Assembly: GCA_012519745.1 (NCBI GenBank)
Contig: JAAYPO010000115.1
Location: 1-59,391 of the forward strand
Origin: Clostridiaceae bacterium
Lineage (GTDB): Bacteria; Bacillota; Clostridia; Acetivibrionales; DTU013
Direction of reading: 5' to 3'
DNA length: 59,391 bases
The stretch's first letter is position 1. Every line of letters begins with the position of its first letter. This document shows positions 1 through 8,507 of this stretch, one piece after another. Below the pieces are notes generated by a model. The model saw nothing but the letters and a program-made list of their open reading frames with translations, was not told the DNA's origin and did not search any database. A program made the translations under genes and the position numbers.

Positions 1-136
1 AGAAGACCTTTGAGAGGGTCTTCGAAGTGACTTTAAAGAATATTCCAGTGAATTTGGGGTCGATACCACGAAGGTTTGTAACTGGAAAATTGTTTATTAA
101 AACCTTACGAGAAATATTATACGAGGATGTGTCAGG
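1..136. other. Upstream edge of window, no gene called
   Basis: No convincing coding sequence is seen. A small hairpin (GAAGACC at 2-8 with GGTCTTC at 16-22) may be the tail of a terminator belonging to a gene outside the window, although no T-run follows. The remainder is the AT-rich leader of the SLH protein gene, with a GAGG about 11 bases before its ATG. Confidence 0.4.
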
Positions 137-2176
137 ATGAAAAAAAGAGTTTGTTCTGCAATCTTGTGTGCTGTAATGCTGCTGGCGTTGCTGCCAATAG
201 CTGCTGAGGCTGCAGATGGGGTCATTGAGGTCTCCACTGTGGAGCAGCTGCGTGCTTCGTTGGAAAATGATGCAGGAGCCCATGTGAAGATCATGAAGGA
301 TATCACCTTCACCAGGGCAAATGCAACAGACAGTCAGTTTGGTGTCAATCTGGGCGATGGAAGTTATACGATCGATTTGAACGGCCATACGATAAAGTAT
401 CATTATATGACCGGCGGCGAGTTCACCGATCAGGGAGACACTATAAGTATGGGCGCTCATGGAAACGATACCAAAATGCTCGTTGTTAACGGGCCCGGTT
501 CGATCATTGGGGGTATAACAGGTATAAGAGGCTGGAGCAATAAAAGTATATTGATCGTCAACGGCGGGACCATCAAGGGTATCATGGGAAACGGAATCAC
601 AGGCGGCGGTCTTATATATATAAACGGTGGGACCATTGCAGGTAATTTTGGAAGCATCGAATACGAACAAGGTATTGTTGTAATCAACGGCGGCGATGTA
701 AAAAAAGTGAATTACAGAACCTTTGACAAAAACAAGGTGCCGGAGTCTGGATATGGTGTTATCAGGAACGGTGTATTTACCGGTCATGCTGTTCTTTTCA
801 GGACCATTCTGGATGTCGCCGATCTTACTATCAGCGAAGGTTCATCCATCGCGGTCAAAGACAGCGGCGGACTCGTTGTCAGAAACAGCTTTATCAACAA
901 AGGGACATTCAATTATGAATCGGGCCTTAAAAGTATCGGCGGCCAGGCTGTGATCAAACCGAATGCAGAAGGATATTACAGACCCCCGGAAATAATGTAT
1001 GACATGAGCTTTAACAGTCTGGATATACAGGATAAGGGCCATATGCGGATCAAAAACGGCGCTGTGGTGACTGTCACCGGCGCGTTTTCCACCGGCACGG
1101 GCAGCAGTATTGTTGCTGAAAACGGAACACTGAGGCTGCTTGGAAGCATAGACCACAAAGGCGGGTCCGAGGGTCTGCCTGAGCTCGCTGCGCTGGAAGA
1201 CCCCGGCGGAGGCCCTGGGGGCGGAGGTCCGGGGCGTGATTTCATACATGAGACCATAACAGCCCGGCGGCTCAAGGGACTCGGACTGTTCCAGGGTGTC
1301 GGTACGAATCCGGACGGAAGCACAAACTTTGACCTTACCCGCAAGCCTTCAAGGGTAGAGGCACTGGTAATGCTGATACGTCTGCTTGGCAAGGACAATG
1401 AGGCGAAAAACGGCGACTGGAAGCACACCTTTACGGATGTGCCGGGATGGGCCGACAAATATGTGGGCTACGCCTATGAAAAAGGGCTTGCAAATGGCAT
1501 CTCCGCCACCGAGTTTGGCACCGGCGAGGCCACCAGTCAGATGTATCTGACTTTCGTTCTGAGGGCCCTTGGCTACTCTGATGCCGCCGGAGGTGATTTC
1601 TCATGGAAAGAGCCGGAGAAACTGGCGATGTATCTCGAGATCATACCACACCGCGTCAATATGGAAAATTTCCTCAGGGCTGACGTGGTCCTCGTATCCG
1701 ATGCCGCACTTTCGGCAAGACTCAAGAACAGCGAGGAAACTCTGCTGGACAGGCTGATCATGGACGGTGCGGTGATGAGACCGGACAACAGCCTGCTGAT
1801 CAATGCTTTATCCACTCCGGGCAATGCGTCCGTTACGCTGACCGATGATATTATTATTGATGTGACAGATATTGAGATCGACGGGAGAAAGGAAATCATC
1901 CTCAATGGCTATACGCTGGCTCTCACAGGATCTTATCGCGTAACGGACAAAGCCTATCTGGATATCCATCCGGGTAAAGGCACTGATATAGGGGCTTTTG
2001 ACATATCCATGCTCAGATACGATCATAGGGATCTCCCGATTGGTTTTTCAGAGGAGCTGACGATCATGGAAATACAGCCCGGCACGATATTGGGCCTGCC
2101 TCCTGAGGGCTATGGAGTTTCCGTAAACAGGGATCCTGACGGTCTGATAGTCATAACCAATATGCCGGTGCAATAG
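137..2176 (+). CDS. Secreted SLH-domain protein with beta-helix-like region
   Basis: 679 residues. A signal peptide is plain (residues 1-25, KKR followed by a hydrophobic stretch ending AAEAA). Residues about 30-350 are rich in short N-G-G repeats (VNGGTIKG, INGGTIAG, INGGDVKK) typical of right-handed beta-helix surfaces. A glycine/proline linker lies near residues 355-367, and residues about 375-500 resemble S-layer homology motifs (FTDVPGWADKYVGYAYEKGL, then a second weaker unit), which in this group bind pyruvylated cell-wall polymer. The last 130 residues are another small beta-rich region. It is probably exported and held non-covalently on the wall. The ATG at 137 follows GAGG at good spacing. 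The ligand or substrate is not visible. The neighbouring sugar transporter may be coincidental, since a promoter separates them. Confidence 0.75.
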   Translation: MKKRVCSAILCAVMLLALLPIAAEAADGVIEVSTVEQLRASLENDAGAHVKIMKDITFTRANATDSQFGVNLGDGSYTIDLNGHTIKYHYMTGGEFTDQGDTISMGAHGNDTKMLVVNGPGSIIGGITGIRGWSNKSILIVNGGTIKGIMGNGITGGGLIYINGGTIAGNFGSIEYEQGIVVINGGDVKKVNYRTFDKNKVPESGYGVIRNGVFTGHAVLFRTILDVADLTISEGSSIAVKDSGGLVVRNSFINKGTFNYESGLKSIGGQAVIKPNAEGYYRPPEIMYDMSFNSLDIQDKGHMRIKNGAVVTVTGAFSTGTGSSIVAENGTLRLLGSIDHKGGSEGLPELAALEDPGGGPGGGGPGRDFIHETITARRLKGLGLFQGVGTNPDGSTNFDLTRKPSRVEALVMLIRLLGKDNEAKNGDWKHTFTDVPGWADKYVGYAYEKGLANGISATEFGTGEATSQMYLTFVLRALGYSDAAGGDFSWKEPEKLAMYLEIIPHRVNMENFLRADVVLVSDAALSARLKNSEETLLDRLIMDGAVMRPDNSLLINALSTPGNASVTLTDDIIIDVTDIEIDGRKEIILNGYTLALTGSYRVTDKAYLDIHPGKGTDIGAFDISMLRYDHRDLPIGFSEELTIMEIQPGTILGLPPEGYGVSVNRDPDGLIVITNMPVQ

Positions 2177-2278
2177 AGCATGAAGCGCCGGGGGGGGGAG
2201 TTCTGAGATTTTCAGCCCGGAAGCGCCGGGGGAAGAGTGGGCATCAATGGAGATATATTGCTTTCAAGGGTCGAAGTT

Positions 2279-2338
2279 TTGTACATAATATATAGACAAA
2301 CACATAATAGTATTATATAATTGTGGTGAAACGTTTGA
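2279..2338 (+). promoter_or_regulatory. Promoter and palindromic operator before sugar ABC operon
   Basis: TTGTAC at 2279-2284 and CATAAT at 2303-2308 (18-base spacer) form a plausible vegetative promoter. Downstream, TGAAACGTTTGA at 2327-2338 is centred on the palindrome AAACGTTT (2329-2336), the central-CG type of site bound by LacI-family repressors; it is one base short of a standard CcpA cre site. A similar AAAACGTTTT recurs at 5297-5306. The rest of the 2177-2472 gap holds a GAAGCGCCGGGGG direct repeat (about 2187 and 2220) and AT-rich leader. Confidence 0.45.
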
Positions 2339-2472
2339 CTAGCGCGGTCCGGTCACTAAAACCCCTGTTTTTTAATCATACTTCCAAATATCGCAATATG
2401 GGTCGCGCCCAGGATATTGATTAATTATTGAAAAACATTTTCAATAAATTAATAAAAGAAAGGGGATCAATA

Positions 2473-4203
2473 ATGAAGAAAACGAAAATTCTCGCACTGC
2501 TTTTGGCCGTTGCCATGATCGTAACTGTTTTCTCGGCATGCGGCGCGCCTGAAAGCAAAGGTCCAAGCGGCGGAGACCAGCCGGGACCTTCCACCACACC
2601 TCCAAGTCAGGACAATCCAGCGGTTGAGCAGCCTCCTGAGAAGAAGCTTGACCCAATAACGTTCACCATGTTTGTAGCAGGACCTGGAGAGGCACCTCCG
2701 AAGGACAACAAGATCGTTCAAAAGATTCAAGAAATCACAGGTGTCACCATCGAATTTGAATTTTTAGTAGGCGACATGGAGCAAAAAGTCGGTGTCATGA
2801 TCGCCGGCGGCGATTATCCCGATCTGATCGGTGCCGGGCAAGCGCGCGGAAGATTTTTAAATGCAGGCTCCTTTGCAGCGCTTGATGACTATCTCCCCAA
2901 CTATCCCAATCTCATGAAGCACTTTGGCCCTTATATGGATACGCTCCGCAGTGTAGCAGCAGATAACAAGGTTTATATACTGGACATTTGGAGCCGCGAA
3001 TATTGGCTCAACGATGGACAGGACGACTTCTATCAGGCTGATTATAACGGCCCGGCTTTCTGGATCCAGAAGGATGTACTTGCATGGGACAATTATTCAA
3101 ATCCCACAAAATTGGATGACTTCTTTGATTTGCTCGAGCGTTATGCAAAAGCAAATCCCACCATTGACGGTCAGCCCGTTCTGCCCTTCGAGGTACACTC
3201 ACAGGATTGGCGCTCGTTCTGTCTGAAAAATGCTCCTCAGCATTTGATCGGTGGACGTAACGAAGGTGACGTGGTTGTACATCCCGACACCCTTAAAGTC
3301 GAAATATACCAGAACAAAGATTACGCAAGAGACTATTACAAGAAACTCAACGAAGTATATAAGAAAGGTCTTATAAGCCCCGAGACATTCTCCAGGAACT
3401 ATGACGATTATCTGGCCACTATTTCCACCGGTCGTGTGCTTGCTATGTTCGACCAGCAGTGGAACTTCCAGGATGGAGAAAACGTATTGGTTTCCGAAGG
3501 CAAGATCGAGAGAACTTATGTCCCCATCGGCGTCAGCTTTGACGGCACCGTAGTTCCGTACAACAGGGTAAGGAACGAAGGTATCATAGGCGGCAACGGT
3601 ATGGGCATCAGCGTAAACTGTAAGGATGTTGAACGTGCTATGCAGTTTATGGATCAACTGCTTGAAGAAGATGTGCAGAAGCTGCTTTACTGGGGTATCG
3701 AAGGTGAAGACTACTATGTCGAAAATGGTCGTTTCAGACGTACTCCTGAGCAGAAAGCCAATTTCGACAATCCTGACTGGAAACTCGCTAACGCCGGACA
3801 GGTCATCGGCGACCAGTTCCCGAAGATTCAGGGCCGTTATTCCGACGGAAACTCCGCTGTCCCGACAACACAGCCGGAGGAAAGACTTGCAAACCAGTTC
3901 CCGTATGACAAGGAATTCTACCAGAAGTACGGTTTCTACACCAAGTCCGACTTCCTGCCTCTGATGGATCATCCCGGATATCCTGAGGTATGGTCGATAT
4001 TCTCCACAATGGAGGATGACAATGTCGCCAAGCCGATATTTGACCAGATAACAGATCTTCAGAACCGTTACCTGCCAGGTGTTATCATGGCGGATAACTT
4101 TGATGCTGCCTGGGCGGAATACGCAAAGAGATACGACAAAGTTGACGCTGCAGCTCTTGAGGCAGAAATCGAAAGACAGATACAGGCACGTTTGAAGAAA
4201 TAA
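2473..4203 (+). CDS. Sugar ABC transporter substrate-binding lipoprotein (LplA type)
   Basis: 576 residues from the ATG at 2473, which has AAAGGGG just upstream and starts a clean lipoprotein signal (KK, hydrophobic core, lipobox FSAC with Cys23). An upstream in-frame TTG at 2428 is less likely. After a Pro/Ser/Gly-rich tether the sequence is a large family 1 extracellular solute-binding protein (PLTFTMF-like first strand, PDLIGAG, W-rich C-terminal half), the long LplA class paired with LplB/YtcP permeases in Firmicutes. It should sit on the outer membrane face and deliver an oligosaccharide or polyuronide. No ATPase gene is present; such systems usually share an MsmX-type ATPase. The GH120 xylosidase alongside suggests xylo-oligosaccharides, by inference only. 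Confidence 0.85.
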   Translation: MKKTKILALLLAVAMIVTVFSACGAPESKGPSGGDQPGPSTTPPSQDNPAVEQPPEKKLDPITFTMFVAGPGEAPPKDNKIVQKIQEITGVTIEFEFLVGDMEQKVGVMIAGGDYPDLIGAGQARGRFLNAGSFAALDDYLPNYPNLMKHFGPYMDTLRSVAADNKVYILDIWSREYWLNDGQDDFYQADYNGPAFWIQKDVLAWDNYSNPTKLDDFFDLLERYAKANPTIDGQPVLPFEVHSQDWRSFCLKNAPQHLIGGRNEGDVVVHPDTLKVEIYQNKDYARDYYKKLNEVYKKGLISPETFSRNYDDYLATISTGRVLAMFDQQWNFQDGENVLVSEGKIERTYVPIGVSFDGTVVPYNRVRNEGIIGGNGMGISVNCKDVERAMQFMDQLLEEDVQKLLYWGIEGEDYYVENGRFRRTPEQKANFDNPDWKLANAGQVIGDQFPKIQGRYSDGNSAVPTTQPEERLANQFPYDKEFYQKYGFYTKSDFLPLMDHPGYPEVWSIFSTMEDDNVAKPIFDQITDLQNRYLPGVIMADNFDAAWAEYAKRYDKVDAAALEAEIERQIQARLKK

Positions 4204-4230
4204 GCCTGCTCTTTGTTCATAACGACGCAG

Positions 4231-4262
4231 AGGCGGCGGCCGTAAAGCCGGTCGCCGCCTTC
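4231..4262 (+). terminator. Hairpin after substrate-binding protein gene
   Basis: AGGCGGCG (4231-4238) pairs with CGCCGCCT (4253-4260), with inner GC pairs, but only TCTGT follows. In this operon position it more likely stabilises the binding-protein message or partly attenuates read-through to the permeases than fully terminates. Confidence 0.55.
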
Positions 4263-4311
4263 TGTATGATATCATAAAACGGCTGTGAATCAGAGCTGGG
4301 GGGATGGCGAT

Positions 4312-5295
4312 ATGATAACCGAAAAAGTAAGTACCGAAAGTGATATAGTAAAGCAGCAAAAACCGATAAACAGGAACAGTTTTTGGTATAAGGCTGATAA
4401 GCAAAAAGAGCTAATCCTGATTTCTATACCCTTTTTTATTTACATCTTTATTTTTTCATATTTACCGCTAGCGGGTCTTACCATGGCATTTCAGAATTAT
4501 AAACCGCAAAAATCCTTTTTTGATCAGGAATGGGTCGGTTTAAAGCACTTTAAGAATCTATTTACCGATCCTGATTTTTACCGTGTAATGCGAAATACGC
4601 TGGCAATGAGTATAATCAACCTTGTGCTGGCGTTTGTTACGGCCATAGTGTTTGCGTTGCTCTTAAACGAGCTTACGGGGAGATTGAACGGATTCAAGCG
4701 AATCGTGCAGACAATATCGTATATGCCCCATTTTCTCTCATGGATCATCGTCTGCGGACTGGTCTCAACTATCCTTGCAATGGACGGCGGGATCATCAAT
4801 GAGATTCTGATATCATTGGGACTCATCAAAGATAAGATACACTTTATGGGGACACCGGAGTACTTCTGGTGGATCGTCGGATTTACGAATGTATGGAAGT
4901 CAATGGGCTGGAACAGCATAATATATTTGGCAGCGATAACTTCTATCGACCCGGCGCTGTATGAAGCCGCGGCAATAGACGGTTATGGCCGCTTCGGCAG
5001 GATGTGGCATATCACATTGCCGGGCATAAAGTCGACCATTATAATCCTTCTTATCCTGAATGCAGGCTGGATCCTCAACGCGGGTTTTGAAGTCCAGTAT
5101 ATCCTGGGCACTAACGGTCTCGTGCTTGATGTATCGGAAACCATTGATATTTTCGTACTCAAGAGGGGCTTTGGCAGATCCGGTGGTTTTGCCTTCGGAA
5201 CCGCAGCCGGTATGTTTAAGACAGTGGTCAGTGCTGCGGTCCTGTTGTTGTGCAATAAGATCGCCGGTTGGTTAGGAGAGGAAAAACTGGTTTAG
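4312..5295 (+). CDS. Sugar ABC transporter permease, LplB type
   Basis: 327 residues if started at the ATG at 4312, which has a GGGGGG Shine-Dalgarno about 8 bases upstream; an in-frame GTG at 4285 gives 9 more residues and is less well placed. Six hydrophobic segments and the permease EAA loop (YEAAAIDGYGRFGRMWHITL) identify a binding-protein-dependent transport permease. The F-SYLPLAGLTMAFQNYKP opening is characteristic of LplB. It forms the membrane channel with the YtcP-like permease encoded next and is fed by the lipoprotein encoded upstream. Confidence 0.88.
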   Translation: MITEKVSTESDIVKQQKPINRNSFWYKADKQKELILISIPFFIYIFIFSYLPLAGLTMAFQNYKPQKSFFDQEWVGLKHFKNLFTDPDFYRVMRNTLAMSIINLVLAFVTAIVFALLLNELTGRLNGFKRIVQTISYMPHFLSWIIVCGLVSTILAMDGGIINEILISLGLIKDKIHFMGTPEYFWWIVGFTNVWKSMGWNSIIYLAAITSIDPALYEAAAIDGYGRFGRMWHITLPGIKSTIIILLILNAGWILNAGFEVQYILGTNGLVLDVSETIDIFVLKRGFGRSGGFAFGTAAGMFKTVVSAAVLLLCNKIAGWLGEEKLV

Positions 5296-5296
5296 C

Positions 5297-5306
5297 AAAA
5301 CGTTTT
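5297..5306 (+). promoter_or_regulatory. Second AAACGTTT-centred palindrome
   Basis: AAAACGTTTT is a perfect 10-base palindrome in the 43-base gap between the two permease genes, matching the core of the site at 2329-2336. It may be an auxiliary operator (roadblock) for the same regulator. A chance occurrence in an AT-rich gap is possible. Confidence 0.3.
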
Positions 5307-5338
5307 CGTTGCGCTATTCGGCTTGGAGGTATATATAA

Positions 5339-6223
5339 ATGAGAAAAACAAACGGTGATAAGATTATTGATGGAATCATTGTGTTCTTTATGCTGATCGT
5401 GGTCATTGTTATGTTGTATCCGCTCTGGAATACGTTGATCACATCATTCAATGAAGCAAGAGATTCCATAAAAGGCTCGCTCTACCTGTGGCCGAGAAAA
5501 TGGACGCTTTTTAACTATCAAAGCGTGTTTAAGACGGAAAAGGTATTTAATGCCTTCCTGGTGTCGGTTGCCCGTACAGTGCTCACAATGGCGCTGAATG
5601 TGCTTTTATCGGGTTTGCTCGCATATGTACTGAGCCGCAAGGAATTTATGTTCAGGAGGTTTCTGACAGTATTTATGGTAATGACGATGTACCTGAATGC
5701 AGGACTGATCCCACAGTATTTCCTGTACCGGAACCTTGGTCTCATCGACACCTTTTGGGTCTATATAATCCCTGCGATGGTGGGAGCTTTCAACGTTGTC
5801 GTCATACGCACATATATAAATTCATTGCCGGCATCTCTTGTGGAATCCGCGAGGATCGACGGTGCCAGCGAACTGAGAATATATTTCAGCATAATTTTTC
5901 CGTTATGCCTGCCGGTTTTGGCCACCGTGGCACTGTGGGTCGCTGTCGGCGCATGGAACTCATGGTTCGACTCCTTCATATTTGCACCAAAGCAGGAATT
6001 GAGTACTCTTCAATATGAGATGATGAAGATATTGTCCTCATCCATGCAGTCGGGAGTCAGACAACCGGATTATCTGGCCGCATCAAATCAGACACGCAAC
6101 ATGGTCACACCGAATTCATTGCGTGCAGCCATGACTATCGTAGCTACTGTACCTATCCTGGTGGTATATCCATTCCTCCAGAAATACTTTGTTACAGTTA
6201 ACATCGGCAGCGTCAAGGAATAA
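5339..6223 (+). CDS. Sugar ABC transporter permease, YtcP/LplC type
   Basis: 294 residues, ATG at 5339 with TTGGAGG upstream. Six membrane segments and the EAA-loop motif (VESARIDGASELRIYFSIIF) place it in the MalG-side permease family; the final segment ends in LQKYFVTVNIGSVKE, close to the QKYFVKGIMxGSVKG ending standard in YtcP proteins. It is the partner of the LplB-like permease and completes the three-gene transporter (binding protein, permease, permease). Confidence 0.88.
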   Translation: MRKTNGDKIIDGIIVFFMLIVVIVMLYPLWNTLITSFNEARDSIKGSLYLWPRKWTLFNYQSVFKTEKVFNAFLVSVARTVLTMALNVLLSGLLAYVLSRKEFMFRRFLTVFMVMTMYLNAGLIPQYFLYRNLGLIDTFWVYIIPAMVGAFNVVVIRTYINSLPASLVESARIDGASELRIYFSIIFPLCLPVLATVALWVAVGAWNSWFDSFIFAPKQELSTLQYEMMKILSSSMQSGVRQPDYLAASNQTRNMVTPNSLRAAMTIVATVPILVVYPFLQKYFVTVNIGSVKE

Positions 6224-6227
6224 TCTG

Positions 6228-6305
6228 AACGGGGTAAGTCTTTGGTGGTCTCCTGATTCGAAACTCTGATGAATCAGTGGATCACCCAAGCCTTACCCCG
6301 TTTTT
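6228..6305. terminator. Long bidirectional terminator hairpin, dispersed-palindrome family member
   Basis: AACGGGGTAAG (6228-6238) pairs with CTTACCCCGTT (6291-6301), with inner pairing CTGATTC/GAATCAG, followed by a T-run into the convergent xylosidase stop codon. It serves both the permease operon and the GH120 gene. Read on the minus strand it starts GGGGTAAGGCTTGGGTGATCC, resembling the elements at 39104-39188, 40806-40838 and 49995-50074. Confidence 0.75.
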
Positions 6306-6306
6306 T

Positions 6307-8295
6307 CTACAGCTCGATTTTATCAGATGGTGATGCGAAGGGACCCGGGACAACGCTGATACCGCGATGATCTCCGAAAAAGTCAGTGTCAAAGCGTATA
6401 GGTGTTCCGTCTGCGTTTTCAAAGCATGCTTCCGGTTCGAAGGCTTTGCCGAGAAGCTCGGTGTTGATCATCCGAACACTGAAATCCTTGAGTTGATCAT
6501 ATAGATTTGTGCACAGATAATAGTGACCGTCTTTTTCCACCAGTTCTACTTGAATATCCTGATCAGCCTTTTCAATGAAGAGACCCTTGACTTCGTTTTT
6601 CCATGGCTTAGCGCCGTTCAGATATACATTCCCCTCGCTCCATATGGGCAGACGACCTGAATGAGCAGGTTCTAAGGCCATCATGTTTGGACGCTGAGAA
6701 AAATCGAATTGGGCGATCCATTCATCATAGGTCGGGTAATCATCGAAAACATGTGTGCCCACGAGCCTGTTTTCACCTTTGGAGCCTGCACCCTGGTCAT
6801 GATGGATCACATAGTCATCGCTGGGCCATTTCTGGACGAAGATATTGTTGTAGAAGCGGTCATCTCCATGGCGAATAGTCATAAAGCCCATCACTTCGGT
6901 ACGGTGGGGGATGTGATAGGGTGTATAGCGCGGACCTGTTCCCTCACCGACACTGGTCAACGCACCACAGATCAGGTTGTGGACCAAAGCTACGCCCTGT
7001 GTTGCAAAGCGAAGGCTGGCGTCTGAGAGCAGAATATTGTTATCGATCAGTGTAGGGCCATGACTGACCTCTACAAATATGTCCTGAGACATCATGCTCC
7101 CCTGAAGATTTTTAGCGTACGAAGGACGCTGATTATCATGCAGCAGGTTCTGGGTGATGCGTGTGCCCTGTGCTTCCCAGTCACACCAGATCCCCATCGT
7201 ACAATGGTGGATATGGTTGCGGCGGATAAGCACATCGATGGCCGCATGCATTTTGATGCCGGAAACTTCAGCCCCGCCAAGCTCCATCATATTGTTGATA
7301 TGGTGGATGTGGTTGTCCTCAATGATGCTGAATACGCCGCCCATACGGCCTATAATGCCGCCCTGTTCACAGTGGTGGATATTGCAGCGGCGCACTATGT
7401 GGCTGCCGACCTTTTCCTTCAGCCAACCGTGGTACTGGCCGCGGCAGATGGCATCACGTTCCATTTGGGTAGGACTCTTTACATGCTTGTTTGTGAAGTA
7501 ATGCTCGTTGTCAGGATCAAGATATTTTCCAAGAGAAATACCGGCGCACTTGCTGTTTGAAATCTCACAATCCTCAATGATCCAACCATAGCTCCAGTGG
7601 GGACCGATCATACCATCCTGAAAGGCCGCAGGCGGTGCCCAGGTGGTGGCCGCTTTGTCGATCTTGAAGCCTCTGACGATGTGATGATCGATGCCGGTGA
7701 CAGAAGGCATAAAGCACCTGCGGCGGACATTGATCTCCACATTTTCAACATTGGGATCCAAGCCCTGGAAATTGGCATAAAGAATCGTTTCATCAGCCTC
7801 GGTATCCTGTTCTGTATACCACTTATAGACAGATTCTTCCGGCACCCAGCTGCATTCATAAATATCGCCCTTTATGCACTCTTCCAATGTAGTAGTTTCA
7901 TACATGGCCCTGTCGTTTAGATAAACACAGCCGGTATGCTTATTTGGTGTTGCGAAGTACCAGTCTCCATATACTAAAGTCGTATAGGGATTGTAATCGC
8001 CGAAGACACTGTTGGCGATCCGGCATACCCAGACATTATCCTTATAATGCTGCCAGGTTTTTACCTGTTCTGCGCCGGTGATCACAGCGCCCAGAGGCGT
8101 GGTGCCGGAATATGTAATAGGTGCATCCTTGGTACCGGCATGGACCGGATCTACATATTCACGGTAGATCCCCGGCGCTACCAGTACTTCATCCCCGGGA
8201 AGCGCCAGCCCCGCGGCTTCGCTGATGCGGCGGAAGGGTCTATCTCTGGAGCCGTTGCCGTTTTTCGCTGCATTTGCATCTACATAGTATTTCAT
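6307..8295 (-). CDS. xylC: GH120 beta-xylosidase (XylC-like)
   Basis: 662 residues, starting at an ATG preceded by AGGAGG. It is a right-handed parallel beta-helix protein matching family GH120 (Thermoanaerobacterium XylC) through its length: GIYREYV, FGDYNPY, YANFQG, EINVRRRCF, WAPPA, IGPHWSYGWIIED, KMHAAIDVLI, DWEAQGTR, FVEVSHGP, DDRFYNNIF. In XylC the catalytic nucleophile is the Asp of DWEAQGTR and the acid/base the Glu of FVEVSHG; here these are Asp372 and Glu409, so the site is intact. About 14 extra residues (381-404 region) separate the two compared with my recollection of XylC. There is no signal peptide, so it should split imported xylo-oligosaccharides in the cytoplasm, consistent with the convergent sugar transporter. 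Confidence 0.9.
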   Translation of the reverse strand: MKYYVDANAAKNGNGSRDRPFRRISEAAGLALPGDEVLVAPGIYREYVDPVHAGTKDAPITYSGTTPLGAVITGAEQVKTWQHYKDNVWVCRIANSVFGDYNPYTTLVYGDWYFATPNKHTGCVYLNDRAMYETTTLEECIKGDIYECSWVPEESVYKWYTEQDTEADETILYANFQGLDPNVENVEINVRRRCFMPSVTGIDHHIVRGFKIDKAATTWAPPAAFQDGMIGPHWSYGWIIEDCEISNSKCAGISLGKYLDPDNEHYFTNKHVKSPTQMERDAICRGQYHGWLKEKVGSHIVRRCNIHHCEQGGIIGRMGGVFSIIEDNHIHHINNMMELGGAEVSGIKMHAAIDVLIRRNHIHHCTMGIWCDWEAQGTRITQNLLHDNQRPSYAKNLQGSMMSQDIFVEVSHGPTLIDNNILLSDASLRFATQGVALVHNLICGALTSVGEGTGPRYTPYHIPHRTEVMGFMTIRHGDDRFYNNIFVQKWPSDDYVIHHDQGAGSKGENRLVGTHVFDDYPTYDEWIAQFDFSQRPNMMALEPAHSGRLPIWSEGNVYLNGAKPWKNEVKGLFIEKADQDIQVELVEKDGHYYLCTNLYDQLKDFSVRMINTELLGKAFEPEACFENADGTPIRFDTDFFGDHRGISVVPGPFASPSDKIEL

Positions 8296-8327
8296 GATAA
8301 CCTCCTGTTATTGAGATATACATGTCG

Positions 8328-8347
8328 GTCAGGATAATGCTCCTGAC
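8328..8347 (-). promoter_or_regulatory. Palindrome in the xylosidase 5' leader
   Basis: GTCAGGA (8328-8334) and TCCTGAC (8341-8347) form a perfect 7+7 inverted repeat with a 6-base spacer, between the xylosidase ATG (8295) and a minus-strand TATAAT near 8362-8357. It could be a repressor operator or an RNA hairpin. No regulator for it is identified in the window. Confidence 0.4.
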
Positions 8348-8391
8348 ATGATTAATTATACAATATGATTGTCTATAGTTCACCATTTATG

Positions 8392-8400
8392 TGGTATAAT
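8392..8400 (+). promoter_or_regulatory. Extended -10 promoter of the mgtE leader
   Basis: TGG followed by TATAAT (8395-8400) is an extended -10 element. No good -35 is seen (TTGTCT at 8369-8374 is 20 bases away). Transcription from about 8407 would give a leader of roughly 215 nucleotides before mgtE. Confidence 0.45.
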
Positions 8401-8507
8401 TCTGATATATGTGCACAGGCAGGCTTGGGCAATTATCTTTTTCTGCCTGCTGTCAGCTATTATTTTGCTTGGTGAATCGATAACTAAATTTTCAATAGGT
8501 AGGAGGT

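Noticed and set aside
3199-4404. 401-codon minus-strand frame opposite the substrate-binding protein gene
   Set aside because: It mirrors a well-recognised lipoprotein gene and crosses its terminator; composition is not protein-like.
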